Below, piece after piece: positions 1 through 9,800 of a stretch of 64,000 nucleotides of DNA; position 1 is the stretch's first letter, and each line of letters begins with the position of its first letter. The notes beneath the pieces are model-generated. The model was not told the DNA's origin, did not search any database, and saw nothing but the letters and a program-made list of their open reading frames with translations. Location: the NCBI GenBank assembly GCA_964537285.1, contig CAZHZT010000010.1, forward strand, positions 8,675 to 72,674, in the 5' to 3' direction. The position numbers and the translations under genes are program-made. Source of the DNA: CAZHZT01 sp964537285 (GTDB lineage: Bacteria > Bacteroidota > Bacteroidia > Chitinophagales > Saprospiraceae).

Positions 1-524
1 AAGGGAAATACGGTAAGACAAACCAGGGTAAGCTTCCAGCTCGTAACCAACATAATTGCGAAAACGGCTATTAAACTGAGGATATCCGCAACAATAGTAA
101 TTACCCCTTGAGAAAAAACGGTATTTATCGTTTCAATATCATTAATGGTGCGGGTAATCGAGGTACCAATTGGCGTTCGATCAAAATAAGATAGTTTCAG
201 GCTGGTGATATGCTTAAAAACATTTACACGAAGATCTCGAATGACGGACTGCCCCAGCCAATTTGTAGAATAGATAAACACATAGCGAAAAAGCACTTCA
301 GCAGCAAGCACAGCGAACAGGACGCCGGTGATCCACACCAGGCCGTCAATATCACCGACAAAAATGTATTCGTCTACCATTACCTTGATAAGATAAGGGC
401 GAAGTATGGCAATTGGAGCCAACAGTATAGCAAGGGTTGCCGTACTAAAAAATAGTATACGATAGGGTTTGGCTAACGCTAAAACACGCCACAACAAAGG
501 CATGCTGATTTTTTTAGAGCTCAT
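1..524 (-). CDS. ABC exporter, transmembrane N-terminal part (partial)
   Basis: Reading minus from an ATG at 524 gives about 174 residues that run off the window's left edge without a stop. The protein begins MSSKKISMPLLWRVL and has two hydrophobic spans (about residues 18-40 and 55-80). These are followed by a stretch containing VIRDLRVNVFKHITSLKLSY and then FDRTPIGTSITRTIND, the typical intracellular-loop pattern of the ABC_membrane domain of MsbA-like half transporters. The ATP-binding domain would lie outside the window. Substrate unknown: lipid or drug export is usual for the family. RNase P RNA lies immediately upstream. Confidence 0.85.
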   Translation of the reverse strand, partial: MSSKKISMPLLWRVLALAKPYRILFFSTATLAILLAPIAILRPYLIKVMVDEYIFVGDIDGLVWITGVLFAVLAAEVLFRYVFIYSTNWLGQSVIRDLRVNVFKHITSLKLSYFDRTPIGTSITRTINDIETINTVFSQGVITIVADILSLIAVFAIMLVTSWKLTLVCLTVFP

Positions 525-586
525 CTGACCGATTTTATAGTCTACAAACAGTAGGAAAGGCCATAATGTTGGGGATTAAAAAAAAA

Positions 587-946
587 CACTGCAAGCCGAT
601 AAGCCGGATTCTGTCATTCCCGAAGGAAGCTCTATCATTTATCTAGTTTCGGCCTCACGGCCGGAATCTATCTGCCTACCCCCCGGCATTGAGCGAGCAG
701 CCCTTAAACGCCGGTGTACATGGCATTTCAACCCACAAGGTTTATCCCTTCCTCCTGTTACCATGAAGAAGCGTGCGCTCTTACCGCACGTTTTCACCCT
801 TACCGCGCATGGCGCGGCGGTATAGTTTCTGCGACACTTTCTGTCTTCTCCGGGGAGAAGCCCATCCGTTAGATGGTGTGGTGCTCTACGTTGTCCGGAC
901 TTTCCTCATCTCCAGTTATGGAGCCGCGATAGAGTAGCTTGCAGTG
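587..946 (-). ncRNA. rnpB: RNase P RNA component
   Basis: The minus-strand transcript begins CACTGCAAGC, has the signature GAGGAAAGTCCGGAC about 40 nt in, a central ACAGGAGGAAGGGATAAACC segment, and ends ACAGAATCCGGCTTATCGGC before TTGCAGTG. The 5' and 3' ends pair (P1), and the conserved CR-I/CR-V type sequences of bacterial class A RNase P RNA are all present in order. Length is about 360 nt, normal for the class. It matures tRNA 5' ends. Exact ends are inferred from the terminal pairing. Confidence 0.95.
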
Positions 947-1060
947 TTTGTTGATTATAAGTATTTCCTTAATTGATGGAATGATAGTGATTTTTTCCCA
1001 ATCAAGGTTGATGGTTTTATAAAAATAAACCATCATACTAAATATAAAGTTCCTTATAAA

Positions 1061-2005
1061 TTAACCCAAGTCCTCAGGATTAATTTCAAATAAAACAAAT
1101 TCGGGAAGCATTTTTCTCACAAAACCGAAGTCTTTCGTAATGCCCAAGAAAAAACCACCTCCACCAGCCCCACATAACTTTAACTTTAAATCCTTGGACT
1201 TTAAGCCCATTCTCCAAACATCCTGAAAGGCCTCAGGAATCATCGGGCGGAAGAATTCAAACTGAAAGGCAGAGACTTGGGAAAAAGCTTCAAAAAGAGA
1301 GGAAGCTTTTCCATTTAATAATGATTCAATGCAAGCATTATTGTAACCAACCAATTCATTGGAGCAGCGATCATTGAAGCTTTTATCCTGGCATTGATCC
1401 ATGAAGATTTTTACCAGGGGTTCTGTCTGACGAGGGGTTTGAGTGTCTAATAGAAAAAGGGAATAATATTTCCCCAGTCCTTTAGCAAAACCCTGGCTAT
1501 CAATGGGTTTTAGTTCTTTTGCCTGAATAAATAAAGGGCGGTTCAAGTAAGCAACCAAAGGATCAAGGCCAGAGCTTTTGCCATGAAAAAAGCTCTCCAT
1601 TTTACCTAAAACTGTTCGCAACTCAGATAGCTCCAAATGCTTAATTTTCTCTTTTCCATAGCGATCAAAAATGGCAGCACATAATGCTCCTGAGCTACCA
1701 GCTCCATACCCTACAGGAATGTTGGAATCAAAATATAAGCCTTTCTCGAGTTCCTCTTGGAAATCTTCTAAATTTAAATATTCTGCATACCTATTTTCAG
1801 AAAGAAAGGAAAGGAAAGAAGGGATTTCACATTGCAGATTCTCTTTATCAGCTTCTGAGAATTTCCAGGAGCCTGAGAACATCGAGAAAGGAGCTGCAAG
1901 GGCATTAGAGCCTTTTACCACCGTATATTCTCCAAAGAGCAATAGTTTTGCAAAAAATTTTTTATGGTTCAGCCCTGGCCGCATCATATTTTTATCAGGA
2001 AACAA
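1061..2005 (-). CDS. GHMP kinase, mevalonate-kinase-like
   Basis: A 314-residue protein of the GHMP kinase fold. The N-terminal strand has FAKLLLFGEYTVVKGSNALA (about 18-37). The phosphate-binding loop is IPVGYGAGSSGALCAA (about 96-111). A KSSGLDPLVAYL segment carries the likely catalytic Asp, and a C-terminal KLCGAGGGGFFLG loop is the third family motif. In Bacteroidota such genes are usually annotated as mevalonate or phosphomevalonate kinase and would feed isoprenoid synthesis; a polyprenyl synthase lies at 46.7 kb. The exact substrate cannot be told from sequence. The start could also be Met7 or Met8 (1987/1984). Confidence 0.85.
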   Translation of the reverse strand: MFPDKNMMRPGLNHKKFFAKLLLFGEYTVVKGSNALAAPFSMFSGSWKFSEADKENLQCEIPSFLSFLSENRYAEYLNLEDFQEELEKGLYFDSNIPVGYGAGSSGALCAAIFDRYGKEKIKHLELSELRTVLGKMESFFHGKSSGLDPLVAYLNRPLFIQAKELKPIDSQGFAKGLGKYYSLFLLDTQTPRQTEPLVKIFMDQCQDKSFNDRCSNELVGYNNACIESLLNGKASSLFEAFSQVSAFQFEFFRPMIPEAFQDVWRMGLKSKDLKLKLCGAGGGGFFLGITKDFGFVRKMLPEFVLFEINPEDLG

Positions 2006-2061
2006 CGACTTAAAGCCAATGTTTAGTAACTTTTATATGGAAACATGAGTCATGCCGAATT

Positions 2062-2291
2062 TTAAGGAACTTCATGTTATCAATGTAATTAAAGATCAGT
2101 GCAGTAAATCAACATTTTAGGACCGGCCTTATTCAATTTAGCTTTTTGTCCCGAACTTGATTCGGGACAAAAAGCGTTAAGAATTGAATCCAGCCTTGAT
2201 TTTTTGCTACTTTTTTATCAAGAAAAAAGTAGATAAACAATTAATTTACAGCACCTATTATTAATTATTGTGACAACATGAAGTTCCTTAA
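2062..2291. repeat. nested palindromic intergenic element (230 bp)
   Basis: The space between two minus genes is bounded by a 17-bp inverted repeat, TTAAGGAACTTCATGTT at 2062-2078 and its complement at 2275-2291. Inside are a perfect 15-bp hairpin (GCTTTTTGTCCCGAA at 2141-2155, complement at 2161-2175) and a 10-bp hairpin (CTACTTTTTT at 2207, complement ending 2232). No coding potential seen. It resembles a MITE-like or REP-like non-autonomous element; mobility is inference. Confidence 0.7.
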
Positions 2292-2343
2292 CTTTCGGGA
2301 TAACTCATATTTTCAATAAAAAAATTGCAATAAATTACATTTA

Positions 2344-3033
2344 TTATTCAAATCTTACCGGAATATTGTAACGTACGTCTACCTTTTCTCCTTTCACTTT
2401 CCCTGGCTCCCAACTCCCGGGAATAGCATTCATCAGATGTGCTACGCGAAGTATTTCTTTATCAAATCCCGCCTCTAGTGAGCGTAAGATCTTGGCCTCC
2501 ACAACTTTACCTTTTTGATTAATGACCATTTCAAGCACTGCATAACCAGAAGGAGGATTCAAATAACTAAGATTATCTTCAAAGAATTTCATCACTGCGG
2601 TTTCTGTACATGAAAGGCGTTCAAACTTATTTTCAACTTCTTTACAATCGGGATAAACCGGCATTTCAGCAGGCATACTCAATACTTTGTCCACAGCAGC
2701 CAGTGAAGTGCTTAATTTCGGTATTTTCACTATAGAAACCTGACCTTTGTAATACAACAGATCAAAATCTACCCCTATATTTTCGATCGACTCTCTGGCA
2801 AGGGCAATCAATTGCGCTTCCTGGTTGGGGTAGGTAATCACCAAATCATCAAAATTAGCCACTACCTTTCTGAAGGCTGCTTTTTGATCACTGTCAGATA
2901 CTGATTTTTTGTAGAGTTCCAGATCACTTTCCAGGTTTTTCTTTACGGATGCTGCATCAAAAGAATCTTGTGCTTGAAGCGTTGAACCAGAGAGTACTGC
3001 TACAAAAAGAAATAAAATCAATTTTTGTGTCAT
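2344..3033 (-). CDS. secreted TonB C-terminal-domain protein
   Basis: A 229-residue protein. The ATG at 3033 (MTQKLILFLFVAVLSGS) is chosen because it starts a clean signal peptide ending near LQAQ; the open frame continues 38 codons upstream but that stretch is A/T-rich, unlike coding sequence. The last ~95 residues (VYPDCKEVENKFERLSC ... YNIPVRFE) match the TonB C-terminal domain as used in Bacteroidota, with GYAVLEMVINQKGKVVEAKI and WEPGKVKGEKVDV. The same domain occurs twice in the upstream M56 gene, suggesting duplication. It lacks the N-terminal anchor and proline linker of a classic TonB, so energy transduction is unproven. Confidence 0.75.
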   Translation of the reverse strand: MTQKLILFLFVAVLSGSTLQAQDSFDAASVKKNLESDLELYKKSVSDSDQKAAFRKVVANFDDLVITYPNQEAQLIALARESIENIGVDFDLLYYKGQVSIVKIPKLSTSLAAVDKVLSMPAEMPVYPDCKEVENKFERLSCTETAVMKFFEDNLSYLNPPSGYAVLEMVINQKGKVVEAKILRSLEAGFDKEILRVAHLMNAIPGSWEPGKVKGEKVDVRYNIPVRFE

Positions 3034-3120
3034 GGGAATTGTAGTTGTTGTTTGGATAAAATTAAGGAGGTAAGTTATTAAATTTTGGAGATTTATGGGA
3101 AGGGAAGAAGTTAAATAATA

Positions 3121-3176
3121 GCAAAAAAAGCACTTTCCCTTATTCAACGATTCGCCGAATAAGGGAAAGCTTTTTT
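3121..3176 (-). terminator. rho-independent terminator
   Basis: A 13-bp perfect stem (CTTTCCCTTATTC at 3133-3145, complement at 3157-3169) with an 11-nt loop. On the minus strand it is followed by TGCTTTTTTT. It lies 36 nt past the stop of the M56 gene and just before the TonB-domain gene, so the two are probably not one transcript. A T-run on the plus side could make it bidirectional. Confidence 0.8.
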
Positions 3177-3204
3177 ATTTCACATCTAATAACACCCAAT
3201 CTTA

Positions 3205-5151
3205 TTATTCCACTACAAATTTTTTAACCATCAATTTCCCATTCCCCTGAATGCTTAAAAAGTACGTCCCGGGCTGAACAGCATCCAATGAAAGACGCTC
3301 ATTAAACTGGCCTTTAAATCCAGAATATTCTCTATTCCAGATTACCTGGCCATTAACATTCAGGATATTGATAACCAAATCCGTCTCAGGGGTATCGAAT
3401 GACAGGCTAAACTGGCCATTGTTTGGGCTTGGGAACAACTTAAAGTTTTGTACTTCAAGCAACCCCTTTTTAGCGCGGTCCTTAGAAGACAGCTCTTTAG
3501 CTGTTTTCATTCCACTATCCAATTTGAACATTACTGGTAAGGTCAACTTTACAGGAACTGGTTTTTCGTCTTTCTTTCCAGGTACCCAAGTAGCTGCTAG
3601 TTTATTGGTAAGTTGCAATACACGAATCACCTCTTCATCAAAACCATAACCTGGTGATCTCAGAATAGTTGGTTCAATCAATTCTCCTTCTTCGCTAACA
3701 ACAAAACTTACGAATACCTTACCTTCTTTCTTCTGGTCGAAGGCTTCTTTTGGGTATTGGATATGCTCGGCAAGAAATTTCATCATCTCTTGTTTGGAGC
3801 ATCTCATTTGTTCCTCAATACTTTCTTGAGTGGTACAAGTCGGGAATACAGGCATTACGTCGTAGTCTTTTCCAGCCTCTTGTTTATTCTGCTTTTCAAG
3901 GGCGAAAACGAATGGAAGAGTTAATTCTATGGCAGCTGTTTTACCATCTTTAGTGCCAGGCTTCCAATCCGGCAATGAATTTACTACGCGTATAGCTTCT
4001 TCGCCCATTCCAAAACCTGGATCTTTGAGTAATGCAGGGTTGACAACTTTTCCATTTTCATCTACGGTGAATTTCACAAAAGCTTTTCCCTCCTTACCTG
4101 CTTTTTTAGCAGCTTCAGGGTATTTCATATTATCTATGATAAAAGCCATCAATTTTTTCTTGGTACAAACACCTCTTTCTTCAGCTGTTTCCAGATCAGT
4201 ACAACCTTGGAAGACAGGCATTTCATTCTCTCCACCTGTTTGAGGTGAAGTAGTAGCTAAAGTCAAAAAGGCCAATAGAATAACAGGCAGACCAGCCAGG
4301 TATTTAATTAGGGCTGTACGTCCTGAGCGTTTTTTAGTCATCATAACAATACGATTTTTTAATACTGAATGAAAAGTATTTGTTAAGGCAAGCGATTGTC
4401 CGGACTGTGTTTGCCTCAACAACAAATGGCCATATTGTTTCTTAGTTGTATGTTTTAAAACGGCAGCATCTGCGAGGTATTCGTGCACCTCTGTTAATGC
4501 GCGTTTGTATAGATGTACAAGTGGATGCCACCAGAAAAAGAGCATGCTCAATTCTAGAAGAAGTACATCGATAGTGTGCCCTTCCCGAAGATGTGCTTCT
4601 TCATGTCGAAGAATTTGCACTTCTTCTTCAGGTAGATAGGTTGATTGGCTGCTAATGAAAATATATTTCAAGAACGAAAAAGGCTTATGCTCATGCTGCG
4701 TCCGCAAAAGAGTATAACCTTTGTAGATTTTTTTTTCACTTTGCCATCCAACCCAAAATAAATAACCAAAGGCTGCAATTAAACGAATTATTCCAAGGCC
4801 TATACCTACCCAAAACACAACATTTAATATAATTGACCAATTCCAGCCTCCAGCTTCTGGTCGGATAATGACTTCTTCCAAAGTAATGCTAGCCGCCTCG
4901 ACGCTTTCTTTCACTGCTCCAGGACCTAAATCGAGCATAATTGAAACAGCTGAACCTTCCGTCGGAACAGAGATATTCATTAAGGGTAAAACCAATCCTA
5001 CCAAAAACGCACTTAGCAAGTAGAATCGATTTAATTGGAAATAGGTCTCTTTTCGCAAAGCAAATTGGTAGATAAGGAATAGCACAAGCCAGCAAATCGT
5101 CGTCTTTAGAATAAAAGCAATCATCATTTTTGAAATTAGATTCTTTAACAA
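3205..5151 (-). CDS. M56 (BlaR1-like) peptidase with two TonB domains and a T9SS tag
   Basis: A 648-residue multidomain membrane protein. Residues 1-300 are an M56/BlaR1 unit: membrane spans near 11-30, 43-60, 105-125 and 195-215, the zinc motif HEEAH at 183-187, and EVHEYLADAA downstream supplying the third ligand. After a span near 281-302 come two TonB C-terminal domains (about 305-415 and 425-545), each opening with a cysteine-bearing MPVFQGC or MPVFPTC segment. The last ~75 residues (FKLFPSPNNGQFSLSF ... GTYFLSIQGNGKLMVKKF) look like a type IX sorting domain. BlaR1 proteins sense a signal and cleave BlaI, whose gene is the next one upstream. A T9SS tag on a protein with cytoplasmic catalytic parts is odd. 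Start may be Met9 or Met10. Confidence 0.88.
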   Translation of the reverse strand: MLKNLISKMMIAFILKTTICWLVLFLIYQFALRKETYFQLNRFYLLSAFLVGLVLPLMNISVPTEGSAVSIMLDLGPGAVKESVEAASITLEEVIIRPEAGGWNWSIILNVVFWVGIGLGIIRLIAAFGYLFWVGWQSEKKIYKGYTLLRTQHEHKPFSFLKYIFISSQSTYLPEEEVQILRHEEAHLREGHTIDVLLLELSMLFFWWHPLVHLYKRALTEVHEYLADAAVLKHTTKKQYGHLLLRQTQSGQSLALTNTFHSVLKNRIVMMTKKRSGRTALIKYLAGLPVILLAFLTLATTSPQTGGENEMPVFQGCTDLETAEERGVCTKKKLMAFIIDNMKYPEAAKKAGKEGKAFVKFTVDENGKVVNPALLKDPGFGMGEEAIRVVNSLPDWKPGTKDGKTAAIELTLPFVFALEKQNKQEAGKDYDVMPVFPTCTTQESIEEQMRCSKQEMMKFLAEHIQYPKEAFDQKKEGKVFVSFVVSEEGELIEPTILRSPGYGFDEEVIRVLQLTNKLAATWVPGKKDEKPVPVKLTLPVMFKLDSGMKTAKELSSKDRAKKGLLEVQNFKLFPSPNNGQFSLSFDTPETDLVINILNVNGQVIWNREYSGFKGQFNERLSLDAVQPGTYFLSIQGNGKLMVKKFVVE

Positions 5152-5190
5152 ATGACATAGAAGAATTCGTCGAAGAACGTGAAGTTTTAG

Positions 5191-5381
5191 TTTAGGGATC
5201 AGGAAAATAATACCCTACCCATTTTACTTGTCCTTTTTTCCCCAGGCTGTGTTGGAAAGCCTCGCCGTACCTTTGGGTCCCGAAGGCATTCGGGACAAGT
5301 TATGCCTACGTTTTCCGCCTAGCCTGAGAAAAAAATTACTTCGCAAAATTTGGGTAGCTTATTAATTGCCTAATCCCTTAA
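5191..5381. repeat. imperfect ~190-bp palindrome between repressor and M56 genes
   Basis: The two arms pair over most of their length: TTAGGGAT with ATCCCTTAA, TACCCTACCCATTTT with AAAATTTGGGTAGC, and CCCCAGGCT with AGCCTGAG. A tight inner hairpin GTCCCGAA-GGCA-TTCGGGAC sits at the tip (about 5278-5297). Its placement inside the presumed operon would put a large hairpin in the mRNA between the BlaI and M56 frames. No ORF within. Confidence 0.65.
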
Positions 5382-5385
5382 CAAA

Positions 5386-5751
5386 TTACTCCTCGTCTTC
5401 ATCTAGTCTATCCAATAGATCATTCAGTTCACCATAACTAATATCTTTTTCCTTAACCAAAAAAGAAACCAGTCCTTTCGCCGATCCTTCGAAATAATCT
5501 GTGAGCATGCGTTTTACAGTAAACCGACTGTAGTTTTCTTTGCTTACGATAGGAAAATACTCGTAAGTACGCCCATGTGCTTTATGATCTACAAAACCTT
5601 TTTCTTCCAGAATACGCACGAAAGTAGAAATGGTGCTGTGGGGTGGCAATGGGTCTCCTCCAATTGTTTCCCGTATCTGCCGAACGGTACAGGATCCCAG
5701 CGTCCAGATGATCTGCATAATTTCTTCTTCAGCCTTTGTTAGTCGTTTCAT
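5386..5751 (-). CDS. BlaI/MecI-family transcriptional repressor
   Basis: A 121-residue protein of the usual length for the Penicillinase_R family. It begins MKRLTKAEEEIMQIIW, with the winged-helix core TVRQIRETIGG ... HSTISTFVRILEEKGFVDH and the wing GRTYEYFPIVS. The C-terminal half (SRFTVKRMLTDYFEGSAKGL) is the dimerisation region. Known members repress target genes until an M56 sensor triggers their cleavage. Here the sensor gene lies 234 nt downstream and a TPR gene 6 nt upstream. Palindromes at the promoter of the set (6674-6742) are the likely operator (inference). Confidence 0.92.
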   Translation of the reverse strand: MKRLTKAEEEIMQIIWTLGSCTVRQIRETIGGDPLPPHSTISTFVRILEEKGFVDHKAHGRTYEYFPIVSKENYSRFTVKRMLTDYFEGSAKGLVSFLVKEKDISYGELNDLLDRLDEDEE

Positions 5752-5757
5752 GTTGAC

Positions 5758-6660
5758 CTATATTTGGATTGACTTTTTTAGTTCTTTGACCAGATACTCC
5801 CGGCTCTTATCAATATCTTTCAATTCACGATAAGCAAGCGAAAGGTAATAAAAAGCATATTCTGGATTGTGTTGTTTTTTAACCACATACTCCAGAACAG
5901 GAATGGCCTTTTCAGGTTCTTCGAGTTTAAGATAAGCATGAGCCAGAGCACGTTGATAAACAACATTCGTATCTCCTAATTCACGGGCTTTTTCAACCAG
6001 TCCAACAACTGCTTCATAATCTTTAAGTTTGCCTTGAGCACGTGCCATGATATAAAGCAATCGATAATTTGAGGAATCTGCGGCTAAGCCAATACCTGCA
6101 TAATGCGCAGCATAGTCGGGGGCTTTCAACATCAGATAAAGCTCGCCCAGTTCTGCTATTACCCGTTGATCACGAGCATTCAAGCTATGAGAACGCTGCA
6201 GAAGAGATACGGCCGCTAAAAATTCCTGCAACTGGGAAGCAGCCAGGCCCGCTTGTCGATAGTAATAGGCATTGGTCGTGTCAAGAAAAATCAACTCCTG
6301 ATAACAATTAAAAGCCTCTCGATAACGCTGTTTGCGTTCGTATATACTCGCCAGATTCGTCCATGCAAAAACATCCGTTGTATCTTTCTTCAAAATACTT
6401 TTGAGGTATAACTCCGCTTTAGGATAATCTCCTTGCTTTACTAAAGCATAGGAAAGACGAGCCAGGAACTCCATATTTGCAGGTTCCGCACGATGGCATT
6501 CGTAAAAATAATCAACTGCTTTGTCGTAACGGTAATTGTAAAGCATTTCCTGCCCTTTGCGATATTGCTCGTCGATATCCAACTGAATGGTTTCCTGCGC
6601 ATGCAAAGAGCAGCCAAAAAGTAATAGAAAAAATGATATGGATAATAAGTTTTCTCGCAT
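5758..6660 (-). CDS. secreted TPR-repeat protein
   Basis: A 300-residue protein beginning MRENLLSISFFLLLFGCSLHAQ: a signal peptide ending in AQ, with a Cys that might instead mark a lipoprotein. The rest is a run of about seven TPR units (KGQEMLYNYRYDKAVDYFYE, YPKAELYLKSILKKD, AWTNLASIYERKQRYREAFN and so on). It is the first gene of the minus set and stops 6 nt before the BlaI gene, so it is probably co-transcribed. TPR proteins are protein-binding scaffolds; the partner is not evident. The link to a BlaI/M56 sensor hints at an envelope-stress role (inference). Confidence 0.85.
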   Translation of the reverse strand: MRENLLSISFFLLLFGCSLHAQETIQLDIDEQYRKGQEMLYNYRYDKAVDYFYECHRAEPANMEFLARLSYALVKQGDYPKAELYLKSILKKDTTDVFAWTNLASIYERKQRYREAFNCYQELIFLDTTNAYYYRQAGLAASQLQEFLAAVSLLQRSHSLNARDQRVIAELGELYLMLKAPDYAAHYAGIGLAADSSNYRLLYIMARAQGKLKDYEAVVGLVEKARELGDTNVVYQRALAHAYLKLEEPEKAIPVLEYVVKKQHNPEYAFYYLSLAYRELKDIDKSREYLVKELKKSIQI

Positions 6661-6673
6661 AACTAAAAATTAC

Positions 6674-6742
6674 GTTACAAAGTAACAACTAATTTTTTAG
6701 TTATGCAAGTTTTAGAGGAAATTAATTGACTAAAAATTTAGT
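6674..6742 (-). promoter_or_regulatory. promoter with BlaI-type operator candidates
   Basis: On minus, a -33-like CTTG (plus 6706-6709) and a -7-like TTACTTTG (plus 6678-6685; consensus TAnnTTTG) are separated by 20 nt. The spacer holds the 16-bp palindrome AACTAATTTTTTAGTT (6687-6702). A second palindrome of the same kind, ACTAAAAATTTAGT, lies upstream at 6729-6742, and the -7 element is itself inside GTTACAAAGTAAC (6674-6686). BlaI/MecI operators are short A/T-rich dyads, so autoregulation of the TPR-BlaI-M56 set fits. The divergent FG-GAP gene at 6870 could also be affected. Confidence 0.55.
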
Positions 6743-6869
6743 TATACTAAAAAACGAGGTGAATTCCGGATTCCCCGGCTTTTTATTAGCCGTTGTTTAA
6801 AAAGAATTTTAAATATTACTTAATTTAGCATTCTATTAAGATAGAACAACACAAAATTATATCCAGAAT

Positions 6870-9800
6870 ATGCGACCTATTCCTTTAGCTTTCAGCACAG
6901 TAACTTACAGCACTATCCTATTCGGTCTGATATTGTTCTTCTCCGCTTGTGGTACAAAAGAAGAACCAAAGATAGCCATGCCGGAGAACTTCAAGCTTTT
7001 TGAAAAATTAAATGGCCAGGCAACGGGCGTCAACTTCAGAAATCAACTTACCGAAACCCCGGAGTTTAACTATTTCCGCTTCGATGGTATCTACCAGGGC
7101 GCCGGGCTCGCTTCCGGAGATTTTAACAATGACGGCCTTGAGGATCTTTTCTTTTGTGGAAACATGGTTCCCGATCGCTTATTTCTCAACAAAGGGGATC
7201 TAAAGTTTGAAGACATCACTGAAAAAGCAGGTGTAAAAGGAGGCCAAGGGTGGTCGACAGGAGCATCGGTGGCAGATGTTAATAATGACGGCTTTCTTGA
7301 TATTTACGTATGCAAGTTCCTGTACAACGACAATAACCTCCGGAAAAACCTCCTATACATCAATAATGGTGACCTAACTTTTTCGGAACAAGGTGCCGAA
7401 TACAAAATTAATGATCCTGGCTACAGTATTCACGCTACTTTTTTTGATTATGACAAAGATGGATACCTTGATCTCTACGTGGCTAATCAACCACCCAATG
7501 ACATTGCAGCTAAGGAATTGCTGAAAGGAAGACGTGACTTTCAATACACTGACCACCTTTTTCACAATAATGGTAATGGTACCTTCTCCAATGTTACCGA
7601 GAAAGCGGGAATGACCAACTTTTCTTACAGCTTAAGTGCTACTGCCGGTGACCTGAACAATGACGGTTGGCCTGACTTGTATGTTGCCTGTGATTATGAA
7701 GAACCTGACTTTCTGTATATCAATAATGGCGATGGAACCTTTACCAATATGGCACACGAAATGATGCGCCACATGAGTAATTTTAGTATGGGGGCTGATA
7801 TTGCCGACATTAATAATGATGGCTGGTTAGATGTCTACACAGCAGACATGGTCGCCGCAGATAATGAGCGCCTTAAAACCAATATGAGTGGCATGAACCC
7901 GAAAAAGTTCTGGAACCTTGCCAATAACGGCTATCACTATCAGTACATGTTCAATGCCTTGCAGCTGAATAATGGCAATGGCACTTTTAGCGAGATCGCC
8001 CAACTTGGTAATGTCGCCCATACCGACTGGAGTTGGGCTCCTGTATTTGCTGATCTCGACAATGATGGCTACCAGGATCTGTTGGTTACCAATGGCTTAT
8101 ATCGCGACATGCGTAATAATGACTTCAACATCTTCCGCAAAAATTTTATGGAGGAGAAATTGAAAGAGGCTGAAGCCAAAGGTTTGAAAAATATGACCAT
8201 CAATGCGCTGGATCTTCTTCAAAAAGCTCCGTCTAAGCCCATTCTTAATTTTATTTATAAAAACAATGGCGATCTAAGTTTTTCGGAAAAGGTCGACGAA
8301 TGGGGATTCGATTATGCGGGTTTCTCTCATGGCGCTATTTATGCAGATTTTGATAATGACGGTGACCTGGACATTGCCATCAATAACCTCAATGACGAAG
8401 CCTTAATTTTTAAAAATAAAACAGCCGATAACAACTATCACAACTTCTTAAGAGTAAAGCTCGAAGGCAACAAACCCAACACCAACGGAATGGGCGCTCG
8501 AATTACGATCCATTATGGAGAGGATGACCTTCAGGTGCGCGAAATCAACCCAGTAAAAGGGTATATGTCTACTGGACAAACGATTGCTCATTTCGGTTTG
8601 GGAATGACCGATAAAGTAGACAGGGTAGTGGTTAAGTGGCTTGATGGAACAGAAACCGTTCAACAAGATATACAAGCCAATCAATTATTAACCGTTAAGC
8701 AGTCTAAAGCATCAAAAACAGTATCCCCTTCTGAGCCTGGCTCCATTTTCAAGGAAGTTAGCGCCAACTCAGGGATTGCTTTCCAACATGAGGAAAATGA
8801 ATACGATGATTATGCGGAAGAAGTCCTTCTCCCTCACCGGATGTCTCACCTGGGGCCTTGTATGGCGACCGGTGATGTAAATAAAGATGGCCTTGAGGAT
8901 GTTTATATCGGAGCAGCTTCAGGTCAAGCTGGCGCCCTTTACACACAACAAAAAGATGGCAAATTTACCCTTCACGCCTCGAGCCCCTGGGCACAAGACC
9001 TAGATTCAGAAGATGTAGGGGCCCTTTTCTTCGATGCCGATGGAGATGAAGACCTGGACCTCTACGTAGTGAGTGGTGGTAATGATTTCCCTCCTCAATC
9101 TCCAAAGCTTCAGGATCGCCTTTATTTAAATGATGGAAGCGGATCTTTCTCAAAATCTAACGCCCTGCCTAATATGCCTGTCAGCGGTTCCAAGGTAGCT
9201 GCCGCTGATTATGACGGAGACGGGGACCTGGACCTTTTCGTGGGAGGACGACAGGTGCCTGGGAAATATGGCTTCCCGGCGAAAAGCTATTTGCTCAAAA
9301 ATGAAAATGGCCAGTTCTCCGATATTACCGCTCAATCAGCTCCAGAACTGGAGAAACCAGGCATGATTACAGATGCCAAATGGATGGATATTGATAAGGA
9401 TGGCGATCAAGATTTAATTGTTGTAGGAGAGTGGATGCCCATTTCCTTCTACCTCAATGACAATGGCCAATTGAGCAATATGACCGAACAATTTGGAATG
9501 GAAGAGTCTACTGGTTGGTGGAACACCATCGAACTGGCAGATATTGATGGAGACAAAGACCTTGATCTTATCTGTGGAAATCTTGGCTTGAATATTAAAT
9601 ACAAAGCAAGTAAAGAAGAACCCTTTAAGCTTTTCGTAAAAGATTTTGACAATAACGGTACTAATGATGTTTACCTGGGCTATTACGATAGTGATGGTGT
9701 TTGCTATCCGGTTAGAGGCCGCCAATGTTCTTCTGATCAGATGCCATTTATTAAAAAGGAGTTTCCTTCTTATGCCGCTTTTGCTAAGGCACCTATTGAA

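Noticed and set aside
210..455. 81-codon plus-strand frame
   Set aside because: It lies antisense to the ABC exporter, whose minus-strand translation has clear family motifs; the plus frame has none.
587..946. tmRNA or other structured RNA
   Set aside because: The GAGGAAAGTCCGGAC signature and ends identify RNase P RNA instead.
1671..2048. 125-codon plus-strand frame opposite the GHMP kinase
   Set aside because: Shadow of the kinase gene; low-complexity Ser-rich translation without family resemblance.
9414..9725. 103-codon minus frame inside the FG-GAP gene
   Set aside because: Open only because of the repeated Asp/Asn codons of the FG-GAP repeats on the other strand.
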